This document shows, in pieces, positions 15,119-23,692 of a stretch of DNA of 27,017 nt. Location: NCBI GenBank assembly GCA_002505495.1, contig DAVI01000033.1:1-27017 (forward strand), read 5' to 3'. Numbering within the stretch: the stretch's first letter is position 1; every line of letters starts with the position of its first letter. Below the pieces are notes generated by a model. That model saw nothing but the letters and a program-made list of their open reading frames with translations. It had not been told where the DNA came from and did not search any database. The DNA is from Euryarchaeota archaeon UBA59. Lineage in GTDB: Archaea > Thermoplasmatota > Poseidoniia > Poseidoniales > Thalassarchaeaceae. Both the position numbers and the translations under genes were made by a program.

Positions 15119-18100
15119 TCACCTGCGACGACGCGAGGTGACCGGACGCACATAACCCGATTCCTTGCTGCGCCGGTCATCCTTGGTCAGGTGCTTCGGC
15201 TTTGGTGGAGGGGCGTGGTGGTCCATGCCGAGCACACCGCCTTCGGTGACCACTTGCGAGACATCGTACGCATCCACTGCCTCTTGAGCGTCGATTTCAA
15301 CCTCGGTAGGCTGTCTCATCACAATCCAACCGAGAACGAGGAGAAGCATGAGTAGAACACCGAGCAGAATTCCGCTGTCTTCCGCTTTTGGTAGTAGGGA
15401 GTCGAGACTGAAATCAGCGAGCGAATCGTCCTTCTCTGCCGGGTCTCTGATTCTGAGCGGATAGCCTTTCTCTTCGCAGACTCCAATTCCGGTACAGACT
15501 TCCAAGATGACGTATATCTCTCCCGGACTCGACCAGTTGACGAAGACGAAGCCGTCCTCTGACTGGGGTTGCCAATCGTTGGTGGTATCTCCATCATCGT
15601 CGCTGTCAATCCTGTCATCAATATCCCAGTTGAAGACCAGTGCTTCGGCTCCGACGATCGAGTCAACGCTGTCGTGGTCGTCGTCTGTGATACCATTGTT
15701 GTCACTGTCGTTGGTCACGTCGTCATCATACCACGCACTCATTCCAAGGAGGCCGTCATGGTCGATGGCCGAGCCGCCTAGCATATAGTCGAATCCGGAG
15801 TATACTGCATCTTCAAACGGTGTGCTCGTCACGATTTCGGGAGCCTGTGAAACGACAACATCCCTCGTCGAATGATTGACGTCTCCGGTTCCAAAGCCGT
15901 CGCGTAGGGTGAGGGTCACAGTATAGGATCCCGGAGTGCTGTAGGTGTGCCAGGCGTTTGGTGAATTGGCAAGAGGCGAGCCATCGCCGAAGTCCCAGCT
16001 GTACTGTGTGATTCCGTTCCAATTGGGGTCACTCTCATCGAGAGGCACGTCCATTCCCAAGAACTGTGCATCTCCGTCCCTGCTACCGGTCGAGTCGAAG
16101 CGCAACCACGTCCCCGGTGCTGCAAAGATGGCTCCTGTATTGGTGAAGGTGTGCCGCCAGCTGAATTGGCTGAGGTCATCGCTGGGTGCGGTTATGGACG
16201 CTCCCGTGGTCGCATCCCGCCCCTCATAGATGGTCATCTGCGGGAGCGGCAGCGGATTTGCAATCTCGATGATATACGACTTGGGGAGAGATGCGCGCCC
16301 CAACTCATCGATTACCACCAGTTGCACAGAGTGGGTGCCCGGAGTGGTGAAAGTGTGGACGATTGCAGTCTGGTTGACGATTGTCTGGTTGAGGTCGGAG
16401 AGGGTCCAGATCGTCGTCATGTTACCGGAGTTTCCGTCCGGGTCAAACGATTGGCTTTGGAAGGAGTACGGGGTCACCGTATCACCCTCGTCAGGGCGAG
16501 CGAAAAGGGCTACTGGTCGCTGATTGTTGACAGTTATTTGGATGATTGCCACCGAGGTGTTTCCATAATTGTCAGTAGCGATCAAAGTGATGTTCTTGAC
16601 TCCCGGAGTTCGCCACGCAGGAGTTGGATTCTCATCGCTTGAGGTGGTGCTGGTGAACGAGTCAGCCATCGAAATCGTACCACCGTCGAGATTCACCCCT
16701 TCTGTGAAAATCCACTGCCAGATATCGATGCTTCCGTCGTCGTCGGTGAAGACGGTCGGCATCGGCAGAGGGGTGAGCGTGTCGACTTCGAGAGGCAGGT
16801 CGAAAATCTGTCTCGGTACGCGGTTGAGAATGAGGATGATGAGGCTCTCATTGACCGTGTGGGTGCCATCACTGACGGTCAGGGTGAGGGTGTAGAAGGT
16901 CCCATTCGAGGAACCATTACTCCAATCATGGGCAGCGCTGAGATAGCCGATTCCACCTTCATTCGTACCATCGCCCCAGTCCCATTGGAAGTCGAGGTAT
17001 TCGTCAGGCACATTGTCCTCCGTGAGATGAGCCCCAAACATCACCATCTGAGATGTGAGCAGCGTGATGCCGCCCTGCACCTCTTGCCCATCAACGCTGA
17101 TCTTGATGTCAGGAATGATGGAATCCGTGATGTTCATCGACCACATCTGTGGCTCGCTCTCGGCGCCTCCGATGTCAGTAACCACCAATGTCGCGTTGAA
17201 ATCTCCTACCATGGTATAGGCGCGGCTCGGTGTGCGGAGCCACGACTGGCCACCATCACCGAAGTCCCATAGGTAGGCTGTTGGTGATGCGTTGTGGGAA
17301 AACGATTGGTTGTTGCTCGAAAATCCCCAAATGTCGTAGCCAGCCCCATTGAACTGAATCGGCAACCAGGTTTGGGAGGTGTTGGAGGAGAGCGAGCCGG
17401 TGGAGATGGGGGCCATGTTGTAGGTGGTGGTTGGGAGGGTCAGCACTGCGGCGTTGTCAACCGGGTTTCCAATCTGGTCGAACATCTGTGCATACAGCTG
17501 CCAGTCTCCGTCCATCGGCGGGGTGAACCATATCGAGCGGTTCACCGTCGCACCTTGGCCGGCACCAACCGAGATGGTCATCGTATCGTAGAGCGTGTTG
17601 TTGTTGAACGCCTTCACTTCGATGTCGAGTATTTCCCAAAAGGCTGTGGAATTGACCCGAAGAGTCCACTCCATTGTGTCGGGAAGCGTGTCGTTGTCGC
17701 GGTCGTGGAGTCGAAGGGTCTGCTGGTTGATGGTGGCAGGTTGTGAGATGAGTGTCGCGTAGATGTCAATCGTGGCGGTTGGGTAAATTGCCGGCTGTCC
17801 TCCCGGCCAGCCGCAATTCGCCATTGCGTAGTCGCAGTCGTCGACCAGACTCTCGTACCAGGTGACGACATAGACGTCATCTGAGATGTTGCCAAATCCG
17901 CTCACCAGACCGGTCGCGGTCCCGCCGTTGAAGATGAGTGGCTCACTGGTCCAAGTGCCGGTCGCTATCTCTCGGTAGACCAGACGGCCTGCAAAGTTGG
18001 TCTCAGAAGCCTGTATCATCACATTGAGTGGTGAACCGGTCCCTCCAGTGAACTTGTATGCCCTGACCCCCCAACCGAACAGGGAGTCGCCTTGACGGTC

Positions 18101-19261
18101 CCAAATGCTGCCCCAATTGCTGTTGGTGTCGGTCAGTTGCAACTTGCAGAATTGCGAACTCCCACAGTTATCGAACATGTCGATGTTGTCGAGCCCGTAG
18201 GGATTCTGTGAATCATCGAGCAGGGTCGCTACGGAGAAGTTGGCGAAGATGTCCGGCATGGAATTTCCAATTTGGCCCGGTGAGCCGGGTACTGGATTGT
18301 TAGCGATGTTGACTATTCCAGCGCCACCGGTCGCAGTGTCAGCGACCAGACTCTGGATTGCCTGCCCGCCGCCCAATTTGGAGGCGAGGTAGAGCATGAA
18401 GAGGAAGCCGGCACCATAGTCAGCGAGTGACTGATTCCACCAGCGAACCGAGATGTGCGGTTGTTGGGCCCAGGAGTTGGCGTGTCCGATGACCGTGTTG
18501 GTCGCCCCGAAGCAGAGGTATGCGGCCATGTCGGCATTTCCTTCGTCGATCCAGATGTACTCGAATGGGTCCCGAGCGTTGTGTAGTAGGTGCTGCAACT
18601 CGTGCGCAAGAATCGTGTTTGCCCAACCCAAGTCGTTCACGTCGACATAGAGCACTTCACGCTGACCAGACATGCTGGGTGAGAAATATCCACCGATGTT
18701 TGCAGGGCCATCGATGTTGTAGATCACCACCTCAATCTGGCAGTTGTTATCCACATCGGGAGCGGCTCCGAAATAGGTCGTGTCAACCGAATAGATGGTT
18801 GAAGACCAGGCGGAGGCCAAGTTGTTCAGAACCGCCGAAGAGACGGACTGAGAATTCTCGACGATGAATGCCGCGTTTGGAGTCGTCTTTTCCACCGTGG
18901 CCGCAATCTGCCCTCCGCTTGTCGATATCGTGAGGCCAGTTCCTTCGCTGTGAGGGATGCAGGCCTTGCTGGTCGACTTGCCGTTCCCACCTTGTTCAAA
19001 CGGCATCACAAGGCCCGGGTATTCCGCCTCGGCCCATGCGAACTTGTGGAGTCGAGTGGCAGACCAGAGAGGTTCATCGTCATCGACGAAGAGGTATCGC
19101 TTGCCATTTATCGCCGGGTCGAAGTTGGCGATGTCACCGATGACAACTCCGCCGGCGTCTAGCACTTCGGGCTCCGCCGCGTCAGCAGCACCCGCAAACA
19201 GCGGTGCTAGCACAGATGCCAGCATCAACAAGACAAGGAAAACTGGGGTTTGGGTCTTCAT
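15119..19261 (-). CDS. Giant secreted protein: HExxH metallopeptidase-like domain plus PKD repeats, membrane anchored
   Basis: A 1380-residue exoprotein. Residues 1-28 form a signal peptide (KTQTPVFLVLLMLASVLAPL, then AGAADA). The N-terminal third contains AHELQHLLHNARD with a zinc motif H220-E221-x-x-H224, followed 16 residues later by WIDEGNADMAAYL, giving Glu240 as a probable third ligand. This is the pattern of gluzincins such as the M30 (hyicolysin-like) family. About five PKD-type domains follow (roughly 620-705, 715-810, 812-905, 910-995 and 1045-1130), with WDFGDG-type motifs seen at AYLWDFGDGG, FQWDWGDG and YSWDFGDGS. Asp-rich calcium-type repeats (DSDNNGITDDDHDS) lie near 1177-1210. 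A transmembrane helix at about 1293-1314 and a basic tail end the protein. It is probably a surface protease or adhesin that degrades or binds extracellular polymers, co-transcribed with the membrane protein downstream. Confidence 0.88.
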   Translation of the reverse strand: MKTQTPVFLVLLMLASVLAPLFAGAADAAEPEVLDAGGVVIGDIANFDPAINGKRYLFVDDDEPLWSATRLHKFAWAEAEYPGLVMPFEQGGNGKSTSKACIPHSEGTGLTISTSGGQIAATVEKTTPNAAFIVENSQSVSSAVLNNLASAWSSTIYSVDTTYFGAAPDVDNNCQIEVVIYNIDGPANIGGYFSPSMSGQREVLYVDVNDLGWANTILAHELQHLLHNARDPFEYIWIDEGNADMAAYLCFGATNTVIGHANSWAQQPHISVRWWNQSLADYGAGFLFMLYLASKLGGGQAIQSLVADTATGGAGIVNIANNPVPGSPGQIGNSMPDIFANFSVATLLDDSQNPYGLDNIDMFDNCGSSQFCKLQLTDTNSNWGSIWDRQGDSLFGWGVRAYKFTGGTGSPLNVMIQASETNFAGRLVYREIATGTWTSEPLIFNGGTATGLVSGFGNISDDVYVVTWYESLVDDCDYAMANCGWPGGQPAIYPTATIDIYATLISQPATINQQTLRLHDRDNDTLPDTMEWTLRVNSTAFWEILDIEVKAFNNNTLYDTMTISVGAGQGATVNRSIWFTPPMDGDWQLYAQMFDQIGNPVDNAAVLTLPTTTYNMAPISTGSLSSNTSQTWLPIQFNGAGYDIWGFSSNNQSFSHNASPTAYLWDFGDGGQSWLRTPSRAYTMVGDFNATLVVTDIGGAESEPQMWSMNITDSIIPDIKISVDGQEVQGGITLLTSQMVMFGAHLTEDNVPDEYLDFQWDWGDGTNEGGIGYLSAAHDWSNGSSNGTFYTLTLTVSDGTHTVNESLIILILNRVPRQIFDLPLEVDTLTPLPMPTVFTDDDGSIDIWQWIFTEGVNLDGGTISMADSFTSTTSSDENPTPAWRTPGVKNITLIATDNYGNTSVAIIQITVNNQRPVALFARPDEGDTVTPYSFQSQSFDPDGNSGNMTTIWTLSDLNQTIVNQTAIVHTFTTPGTHSVQLVVIDELGRASLPKSYIIEIANPLPLPQMTIYEGRDATTGASITAPSDDLSQFSWRHTFTNTGAIFAAPGTWLRFDSTGSRDGDAQFLGMDVPLDESDPNWNGITQYSWDFGDGSPLANSPNAWHTYSTPGSYTVTLTLRDGFGTGDVNHSTRDVVVSQAPEIVTSTPFEDAVYSGFDYMLGGSAIDHDGLLGMSAWYDDDVTNDSDNNGITDDDHDSVDSIVGAEALVFNWDIDDRIDSDDDGDTTNDWQPQSEDGFVFVNWSSPGEIYVILEVCTGIGVCEEKGYPLRIRDPAEKDDSLADFSLDSLLPKAEDSGILLGVLLMLLLVLGWIVMRQPTEVEIDAQEAVDAYDVSQVVTEGGVLGMDHHAPPPKPKHLTKDDRRSKESGYVRPVTSRRRR

Positions 19262-19273
19262 TCAATAACCACC

Positions 19274-19297
19274 GTGAGGATACCTACGGTATCTCAC
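19274..19297. repeat. Imperfect inverted repeat in the divergent promoter region
   Basis: GTGAGGATACC and GGTATCTCAC are reverse complements apart from one extra G, around a TAC centre. The core GATACC-TAC-GGTATC uses the same two half-words as the inverted repeat before gyrB, in swapped order and with the same 3-nt spacing. It covers the expected transcription start of the minus-strand PKD gene. Confidence 0.7.
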
Positions 19298-19315
19298 GCT
19301 TGCTCACTCTCAAGA

Positions 19316-19328
19316 CCTATTTAATAGG
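19316..19328. promoter_or_regulatory. Palindromic TATA box between divergent genes
   Basis: CCTATTTAATAGG consists of perfect 6-bp arms around a central T. Its centre is about 26 nt upstream of the ATG at 19349 (leaderless cyclotransferase transcript). On the other strand it would start transcription near 19296, giving a leader of about 35 nt for the PKD protein. Confidence 0.65.
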
Positions 19329-19348
19329 CCTTGGTGCATCGTTCATAC

Positions 19349-20359
19349 ATGATTCCGGGCGGTTCTGTGACCTTCCTCCGAAATCACGCCCTCATCCTCG
19401 CCGCCACACTTCTCCTGATGGTCGCTGCACCACTTCCAAACGCGGCGTCGGACGGCCACCCAATTTTCGGCGTTGATTACTACGAGTTTGGAGTCAATCA
19501 GACCATCGCGCACGACGATTCCGCCTTCACTCAAGGACTCGCAATCCATGAGGGTAGGATGTACGAGAGCACCGGGATGTACGGCCAGTCGGAACTTCGA
19601 GAAATCGACATGGAGACGGGTGAAGTCCTGCGCTCCATCTCATTGAACGAGTCTGAGTTCGGCGAGGGGTTGGCGGTGGTCGGCGACGAACTGATTCAAC
19701 TGACTTGGAAGGCAGGCGTGGCTCACCGCTATTCGATTGAGACCTTTGAGGAGGTTGGCAACTACACCTACGAGGGCGAAGGGTGGGGGTTGTGTTCAGA
19801 TGGGGGTGAACTGCTCTACATGTCGAATGGTACGAGCACCTTGACATTGCGTAATTCGACCGATTTCACAGTCGTCGGTGAACTCAATGTCACGCTCGAT
19901 GGTGAACCCCTTGACCGGTTGAACGAACTCGAGTGCGTCGGTGGGGGGATGATCTATGCGAATGTCTGGTATGACGATTCCATCTACATCATCAGCAGAG
20001 ATTCGGGTGCTGTTTGGGATGTGATTGATTGCAGTGCCCTGATTCCTGAGGAAGCGGAGCCTAATCATGTTCTCAATGGAATTGCCTTCATGCCGGGTCA
20101 CAACACGACACTCTACATCACCGGGAAATATTGGCCGGTGATGTACGAAGGCGGCATGAGAGAAGTTGCTGAAGACCCTGTTGAGTGGCAAGAACCTCTC
20201 GATGACGATGAAGTTGCAGGCTGGCTGATATTCCTCATCGGGCTCATCGCGGCGGCGCTCACCTACCTCCTGTGGGGGAAAGGCTTCGACAGCCTCACCA
20301 AGAGCCGAGGGGTTCACAATCCCCCCGATGGCACGGTCTACTCGGAGGGTGAGGAATGA
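19349..20359 (+). CDS. Exported glutaminyl-peptide cyclotransferase (plant/bacterial type), membrane anchored
   Basis: Glutaminyl cyclases turn N-terminal glutamine into pyroglutamate, protecting secreted proteins from aminopeptidases. The five-bladed propeller motifs of the plant/bacterial family are clear: FTQGLAIHEGRMYESTGMYG (60-79), SELREIDMETG (81-91), FGEGLAV (104-110), LTWKAG (118-123), then WGLCSDG, MSNGTSTL, LNELECV, YANVWYDD and a final LNGIAFMPG with TGKYWPVMYE. The N-terminus is a signal peptide (about 10-34), and the C-terminus adds a transmembrane helix (about 287-307) with a short tail, so the enzyme would face outward. The ATG at 19349 fits a leaderless transcript from the TATA box at 19316-19328; an in-frame TTG lies at 19331. 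It is coupled by a 4-nt overlap to the next membrane protein gene. The substrates are probably other exoproteins, some encoded nearby (inference). Confidence 0.9.
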   Translation: MIPGGSVTFLRNHALILAATLLLMVAAPLPNAASDGHPIFGVDYYEFGVNQTIAHDDSAFTQGLAIHEGRMYESTGMYGQSELREIDMETGEVLRSISLNESEFGEGLAVVGDELIQLTWKAGVAHRYSIETFEEVGNYTYEGEGWGLCSDGGELLYMSNGTSTLTLRNSTDFTVVGELNVTLDGEPLDRLNELECVGGGMIYANVWYDDSIYIISRDSGAVWDVIDCSALIPEEAEPNHVLNGIAFMPGHNTTLYITGKYWPVMYEGGMREVAEDPVEWQEPLDDDEVAGWLIFLIGLIAAALTYLLWGKGFDSLTKSRGVHNPPDGTVYSEGEE

Positions 20360-21318
20360 GCGCTGACTCTGACAGGCAGAAGCGTCTTGACGCGCTTCGC
20401 TCAAGAGTTCGAGAGGAGCTCGTCGATGAGGGCGTCATCGAAGACGACGAGGAACTTGAAGTGGTCATCGAGGACGAAGATGCAGCGTCATCAATTTCTC
20501 TCAGTGACAGGATTGCCCGCCGCCGTCGGCGCACGGGACGCGCTAGGCAGAAGCGCAAGGAGGCGGCATACGATGCAGTCCGCGACGGCGGCGACCCATC
20601 GATTGTCAGACTTCCAGCAGCACTGCGCGAGAGAGCCGAGGAGAGCTGGGTCCTCAACCTCGCAGTCCTTCTCATCATAGTCGGAAGCGTGCTCGGTGCC
20701 GCGAGCGGCGCTCTGCTGCTCAGCACCGACCCGCGAGACCTCGTCTCAAGTTCACTATTCGAATCATCAAACGAAGCCTATGTCCACGGTCTGTTACTCA
20801 CCCAACTCGACGCTGAAAACGGAACTGGCGGAGACGGCATGGAAGGGGTGCAAATCGATCTCATCAGGCTCTCTGACGACAGCTCAGAGGCGCGCACGGA
20901 GAGCAACGAGCAGGGTAGGTTCACCCTATCGGATGTGGCGAGAGAACCGATGTTGCTTCGCATCCAACACGAGGGCTACGTCACCGTCGAGCGGACCCTA
21001 ATTCCCGGCGAGGTTCCAGACCTCACAATCACCATGGTGTCAGGCGAGGGGGTCGATGCCGCCGACCTTCGCACCGAGAGTTATCTCGAGGCGGCACTGC
21101 AACTTTCAACCGCGATCGCAGTCCTCACCCTCATCAGCGCCGCCACTGGAGTCATCGGAGGATTGGAGGCGAGAAAAGGCGAGAGGTATCGACGGACACA
21201 GTGGTTGTGCGGGCTCGGCCTGTTCAGCCGCGGAGGCATTTTCTTCGGGCCGCTGCTGATTCTACTCGGGATGGCCCTACTCATGCTTGCGAGACCTCAA
21301 TTCGACGACCAAAGTTGA
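20356..21318 (+). CDS. Membrane protein with carboxypeptidase regulatory-like domain
   Basis: A 320-residue protein. The first 95 residues are cytoplasmic and very charged: an acidic stretch (EDDEELEVVIEDEDA) and then a basic one (ARRRRRTGRARQKRKE). A transmembrane helix lies at about 97-121. The loop of about 125-240 matches the carboxypeptidase regulatory-like beta-sandwich (GVQIDLIRL, then SNEQGRFTLSDV, then LRIQHEGYVTVERTL), a transthyretin-like fold common on surface proteins. Two more helices lie at about 247-270 and 293-313. The start is fixed by GGAGGGTGAGG just upstream and an ATGA overlap with the cyclotransferase stop. The pairing suggests a membrane complex for handling exported proteins, but no function is recognised. 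Confidence 0.82.
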   Translation: MSADSDRQKRLDALRSRVREELVDEGVIEDDEELEVVIEDEDAASSISLSDRIARRRRRTGRARQKRKEAAYDAVRDGGDPSIVRLPAALRERAEESWVLNLAVLLIIVGSVLGAASGALLLSTDPRDLVSSSLFESSNEAYVHGLLLTQLDAENGTGGDGMEGVQIDLIRLSDDSSEARTESNEQGRFTLSDVAREPMLLRIQHEGYVTVERTLIPGEVPDLTITMVSGEGVDAADLRTESYLEAALQLSTAIAVLTLISAATGVIGGLEARKGERYRRTQWLCGLGLFSRGGIFFGPLLILLGMALLMLARPQFDDQS

Positions 21319-21378
21319 ATCTTGGTCCCGATAACTCTCAGCACTTCAAAACCGAGTGGTTAGAATCGATGGAAGTGG

Positions 21379-21386
21379 AGTTTATC
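21379..21386 (+). promoter_or_regulatory. Possible TATA box for the thymidylate-kinase-like gene
   Basis: AGTTTATC is centred about 40 nt before the ATG at 21423. Transcription would start near 21408, leaving a 15-nt leader that contains the GGAGG ribosome site at 21411-21415. Confidence 0.4.
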
Positions 21387-21422
21387 GCCCCCGGCGTTTT
21401 GTGAGTATACGGAGGCGGTGCC

Positions 21423-22778
21423 ATGTATCTAATCACGGTTGAGGGAGGCGATGGTAGCGGCAAAGGGGTAGCCACCAAAATCATCGCTGAAATCTGCGAC
21501 GAGTTCTCCTTCACCGATGTTGCCATCACGGCCGAACCTCGTCGTGACCACCCATTGGGGCAGTTGGCGGTGGAGGCCGTACGAACCGGAGAGGCAGGAC
21601 CGGTTACTGAGGCTAGCATGTTTGCAGCAGACCGTTTGGACCACTCGCACGCGTGGATCATCCCGAAACTCAAGGAGGGGCAGGTGGTCATCAGTGAGCG
21701 AAATGTGCATTCTTCACTCGTCTACCAGGGTATCGTCGGTGACTTGGGGCTTGAGGAGGTGGCGCGGCTCAACTCGGCGGCCTGTGTTCCCGACCTCTGT
21801 GTGTGGGTAGATTGCGACCCCGAGATGGCTTTGAACCGCATCTCAGAAGAAGGTCTCAAACTGGCGATTTCCACTCGCACAGACGACACTGAATACTTCG
21901 AGACAGACGAGTACCAAGTGAAGATTCGAGCAGGTTACACCCGCTTGCTCGGTGGTCAGGTTCCGATGCCGAAACCGTTCGACAAGGGAGTTGTGGTCGG
22001 GCCAATAGTCAACGATGGTACGAAAGACCAACTGAAAGAGAAGTTGAAGACTGCGCTTAGGGATTTCATCAACCGGAAGATGCTACCTCTGAATGTCGAC
22101 TCCGAGGTGGTTGACAGGCACCTGCTCACTGCGGCGTTGCAATGGCAGAAGCAGCAGCGTCGACTCGACGTGCTCGATTCCTCACCAGGCCGATTCAACG
22201 AAGATTGGCTGGGTAATGTGGCACCTTGGCGTGTGGTGAAGGAAGCGCACGCTATCTATCTCGAGGCACGCGATAATTGGGACGACGACCGCAGAGATGT
22301 ACCCCTGAATCCACTGCTTCATCCGATATTGTCGATTGTCGGGACATTATCTCTGATTCCCGGTGCTGAGGTTGTCAGTCTCCGTCGCTGGCTCGGTCCC
22401 GTTCGAATGGTGACCTATCGACACACCCAGCGGATGTTGAGATTCTTTGAGAAACAATCGGGATGGGTGCGCAAACACTCACCTCTTCTCGGTCGTAGCG
22501 GTCACAGTTACGAACTTCGGGCTGATTGGCAGGCATACGGGCGGCTTGGGTTGGCCATCTGGCCTCTGAAGGAAGAATTGGCAACTTGGCGCTCAGAGAA
22601 CCCTGAGGGAGGGTGGAAGCACTCGATATCGGCGATTCTCGGAAGAAACCCGAGCAAGGAGTTGCGAACGAAAGTCGACGCTTGCAACAAGCGACTTGAG
22701 CTGCTCGGCTCCGGCGTTGGGGAAACCGCCGCACCAACCGAGCTCGATGAGTTCCGAAACTGGTGGCGAGGCGGGTAG
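21423..22778 (+). CDS. Thymidylate-kinase-like protein with a large unrecognised C-terminal domain
   Basis: Residues 1-215 resemble thymidylate kinase, which phosphorylates dTMP to dTDP. The P-loop is EGGDGSGKGV (7-16), then AEPRRDHPLGQ (37-47, in place of TREPGGT), MFAADRLDHSHAWIIPKLKEG (66-86), ISERNVHSSLVYQG (90-103, where most enzymes have DRY/DRF) and PDLCVWVDCDPEMALNRI (123-140). Two deviations matter: the P-loop lysine is followed by Gly rather than Ser/Thr, and the DR motif is ER. Residues about 216-451 form a second, mainly helical region rich in Trp and Arg that I do not recognise; ordinary Tmk is only about 200-215 residues. The ribosome site GGAGGCGGTG lies just upstream of the ATG. 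It may be the cell's Tmk or a related nucleotide kinase with a partner domain. Confidence 0.8.
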   Translation: MYLITVEGGDGSGKGVATKIIAEICDEFSFTDVAITAEPRRDHPLGQLAVEAVRTGEAGPVTEASMFAADRLDHSHAWIIPKLKEGQVVISERNVHSSLVYQGIVGDLGLEEVARLNSAACVPDLCVWVDCDPEMALNRISEEGLKLAISTRTDDTEYFETDEYQVKIRAGYTRLLGGQVPMPKPFDKGVVVGPIVNDGTKDQLKEKLKTALRDFINRKMLPLNVDSEVVDRHLLTAALQWQKQQRRLDVLDSSPGRFNEDWLGNVAPWRVVKEAHAIYLEARDNWDDDRRDVPLNPLLHPILSIVGTLSLIPGAEVVSLRRWLGPVRMVTYRHTQRMLRFFEKQSGWVRKHSPLLGRSGHSYELRADWQAYGRLGLAIWPLKEELATWRSENPEGGWKHSISAILGRNPSKELRTKVDACNKRLELLGSGVGETAAPTELDEFRNWWRGG

Positions 22779-22781
22779 AGT

Positions 22782-23561
22782 TCACTCTTCAGCGTCATCG
22801 GTTTCAGCATCATCAACTGATGGCACCAAACGGGCGTTGAGTGGGAGCAGAACTCTCCCGGCATCGAACTCAAACGACTTTGGATGAGCAGCGAACATCG
22901 CCGAGAACAAGAGCCCTATGCCTAGGCCCATCGGGAAGCCGGTCAGGAGCCGCTTCAAGTTCGTCGATTCATAGTCAGTGATGGCTTGCAGTCCACCATC
23001 GAGTGCGGTCGGCAGCAGGAGAAGTGCGATGCCGCCGAAGGCGACCATGAAGCGTTTGTCAGGGAGGTAGCACCACTCAACCCGTTCGTCGGGGAATACG
23101 GAGAGAATGGTGTCACGAATTGTCCAGCGATTGGCTCCCCGTCTGCTGAACAGAAGTGCAGCGAAGGCAATTCCGGCGAAAATCCCGATGTCGCGGGTGC
23201 AAACCGGCATCTGGTTGCCGTTGATAATCCACGAGCGCTCATATTTCTGATGGCAGTTGAGGTCGCCGAAGCCGTACACAAAGGCCGAAAATGGGTCCAA
23301 TTCGAGCCATGAGAACTTCCCCCCATGCTCCGCTTGATCGTGCCCCACACTCCCTTCATCGGAATGGGGTTGGTTGCCCCAACTGCTGTCGGATGCGTAG
23401 TCGAACAGATTCGCCCGGCCCGAGAGTTCTGGAATGGTTCCAGTGGGCAGTAGGGCCGGCACTAGAAAGGAGGCGACGAGGTAGCCGAACGAGAGTCCGA
23501 ACACCCAGTAGGATACTTTCACCTCGCGAACTCGGTCTTCAAGGCCACTGCGTTCGCTCAT
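22782..23561 (-). CDS. DUF2085-like integral membrane protein
   Basis: A 259-residue membrane protein with about five hydrophobic segments (about 18-40, 122-140, 165-183, 208-226 by inspection, with weaker ones between). The signature NCHQKYERSWIINGNQMPVC (102-121) followed by TRDIGIFAG (122-130) matches the DUF2085 pattern of CHQ, then RS, then a Cys-x-R-(D)-x-GI segment. The paired Cys and His suggest a metal or redox site, but the family has no assigned function. An extra hydrophilic extracytoplasmic loop of about 45 residues (about 45-90) precedes the signature. The C-terminal tail is acidic (DDAETDDAEE). The start could also be the ATG at 23582; the one chosen gives a more usual N-terminus. 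It converges on the kinase-like gene with a 3-nt gap. Confidence 0.75.
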   Translation of the reverse strand: MSERSGLEDRVREVKVSYWVFGLSFGYLVASFLVPALLPTGTIPELSGRANLFDYASDSSWGNQPHSDEGSVGHDQAEHGGKFSWLELDPFSAFVYGFGDLNCHQKYERSWIINGNQMPVCTRDIGIFAGIAFAALLFSRRGANRWTIRDTILSVFPDERVEWCYLPDKRFMVAFGGIALLLLPTALDGGLQAITDYESTNLKRLLTGFPMGLGIGLLFSAMFAAHPKSFEFDAGRVLLPLNARLVPSVDDAETDDAEE

Positions 23562-23692
23562 GTGAGGAGGGCAGCGCACCATTCGTCATCATCGTTTGGC
23601 CGCGCGGGGTCGCTCCATCTTGCCTCTCAGATGGTTACATCGCGACATGAGTCAGCCGCAATCGCTTTCACGCGTGGGCAACAGGAGGTGCC

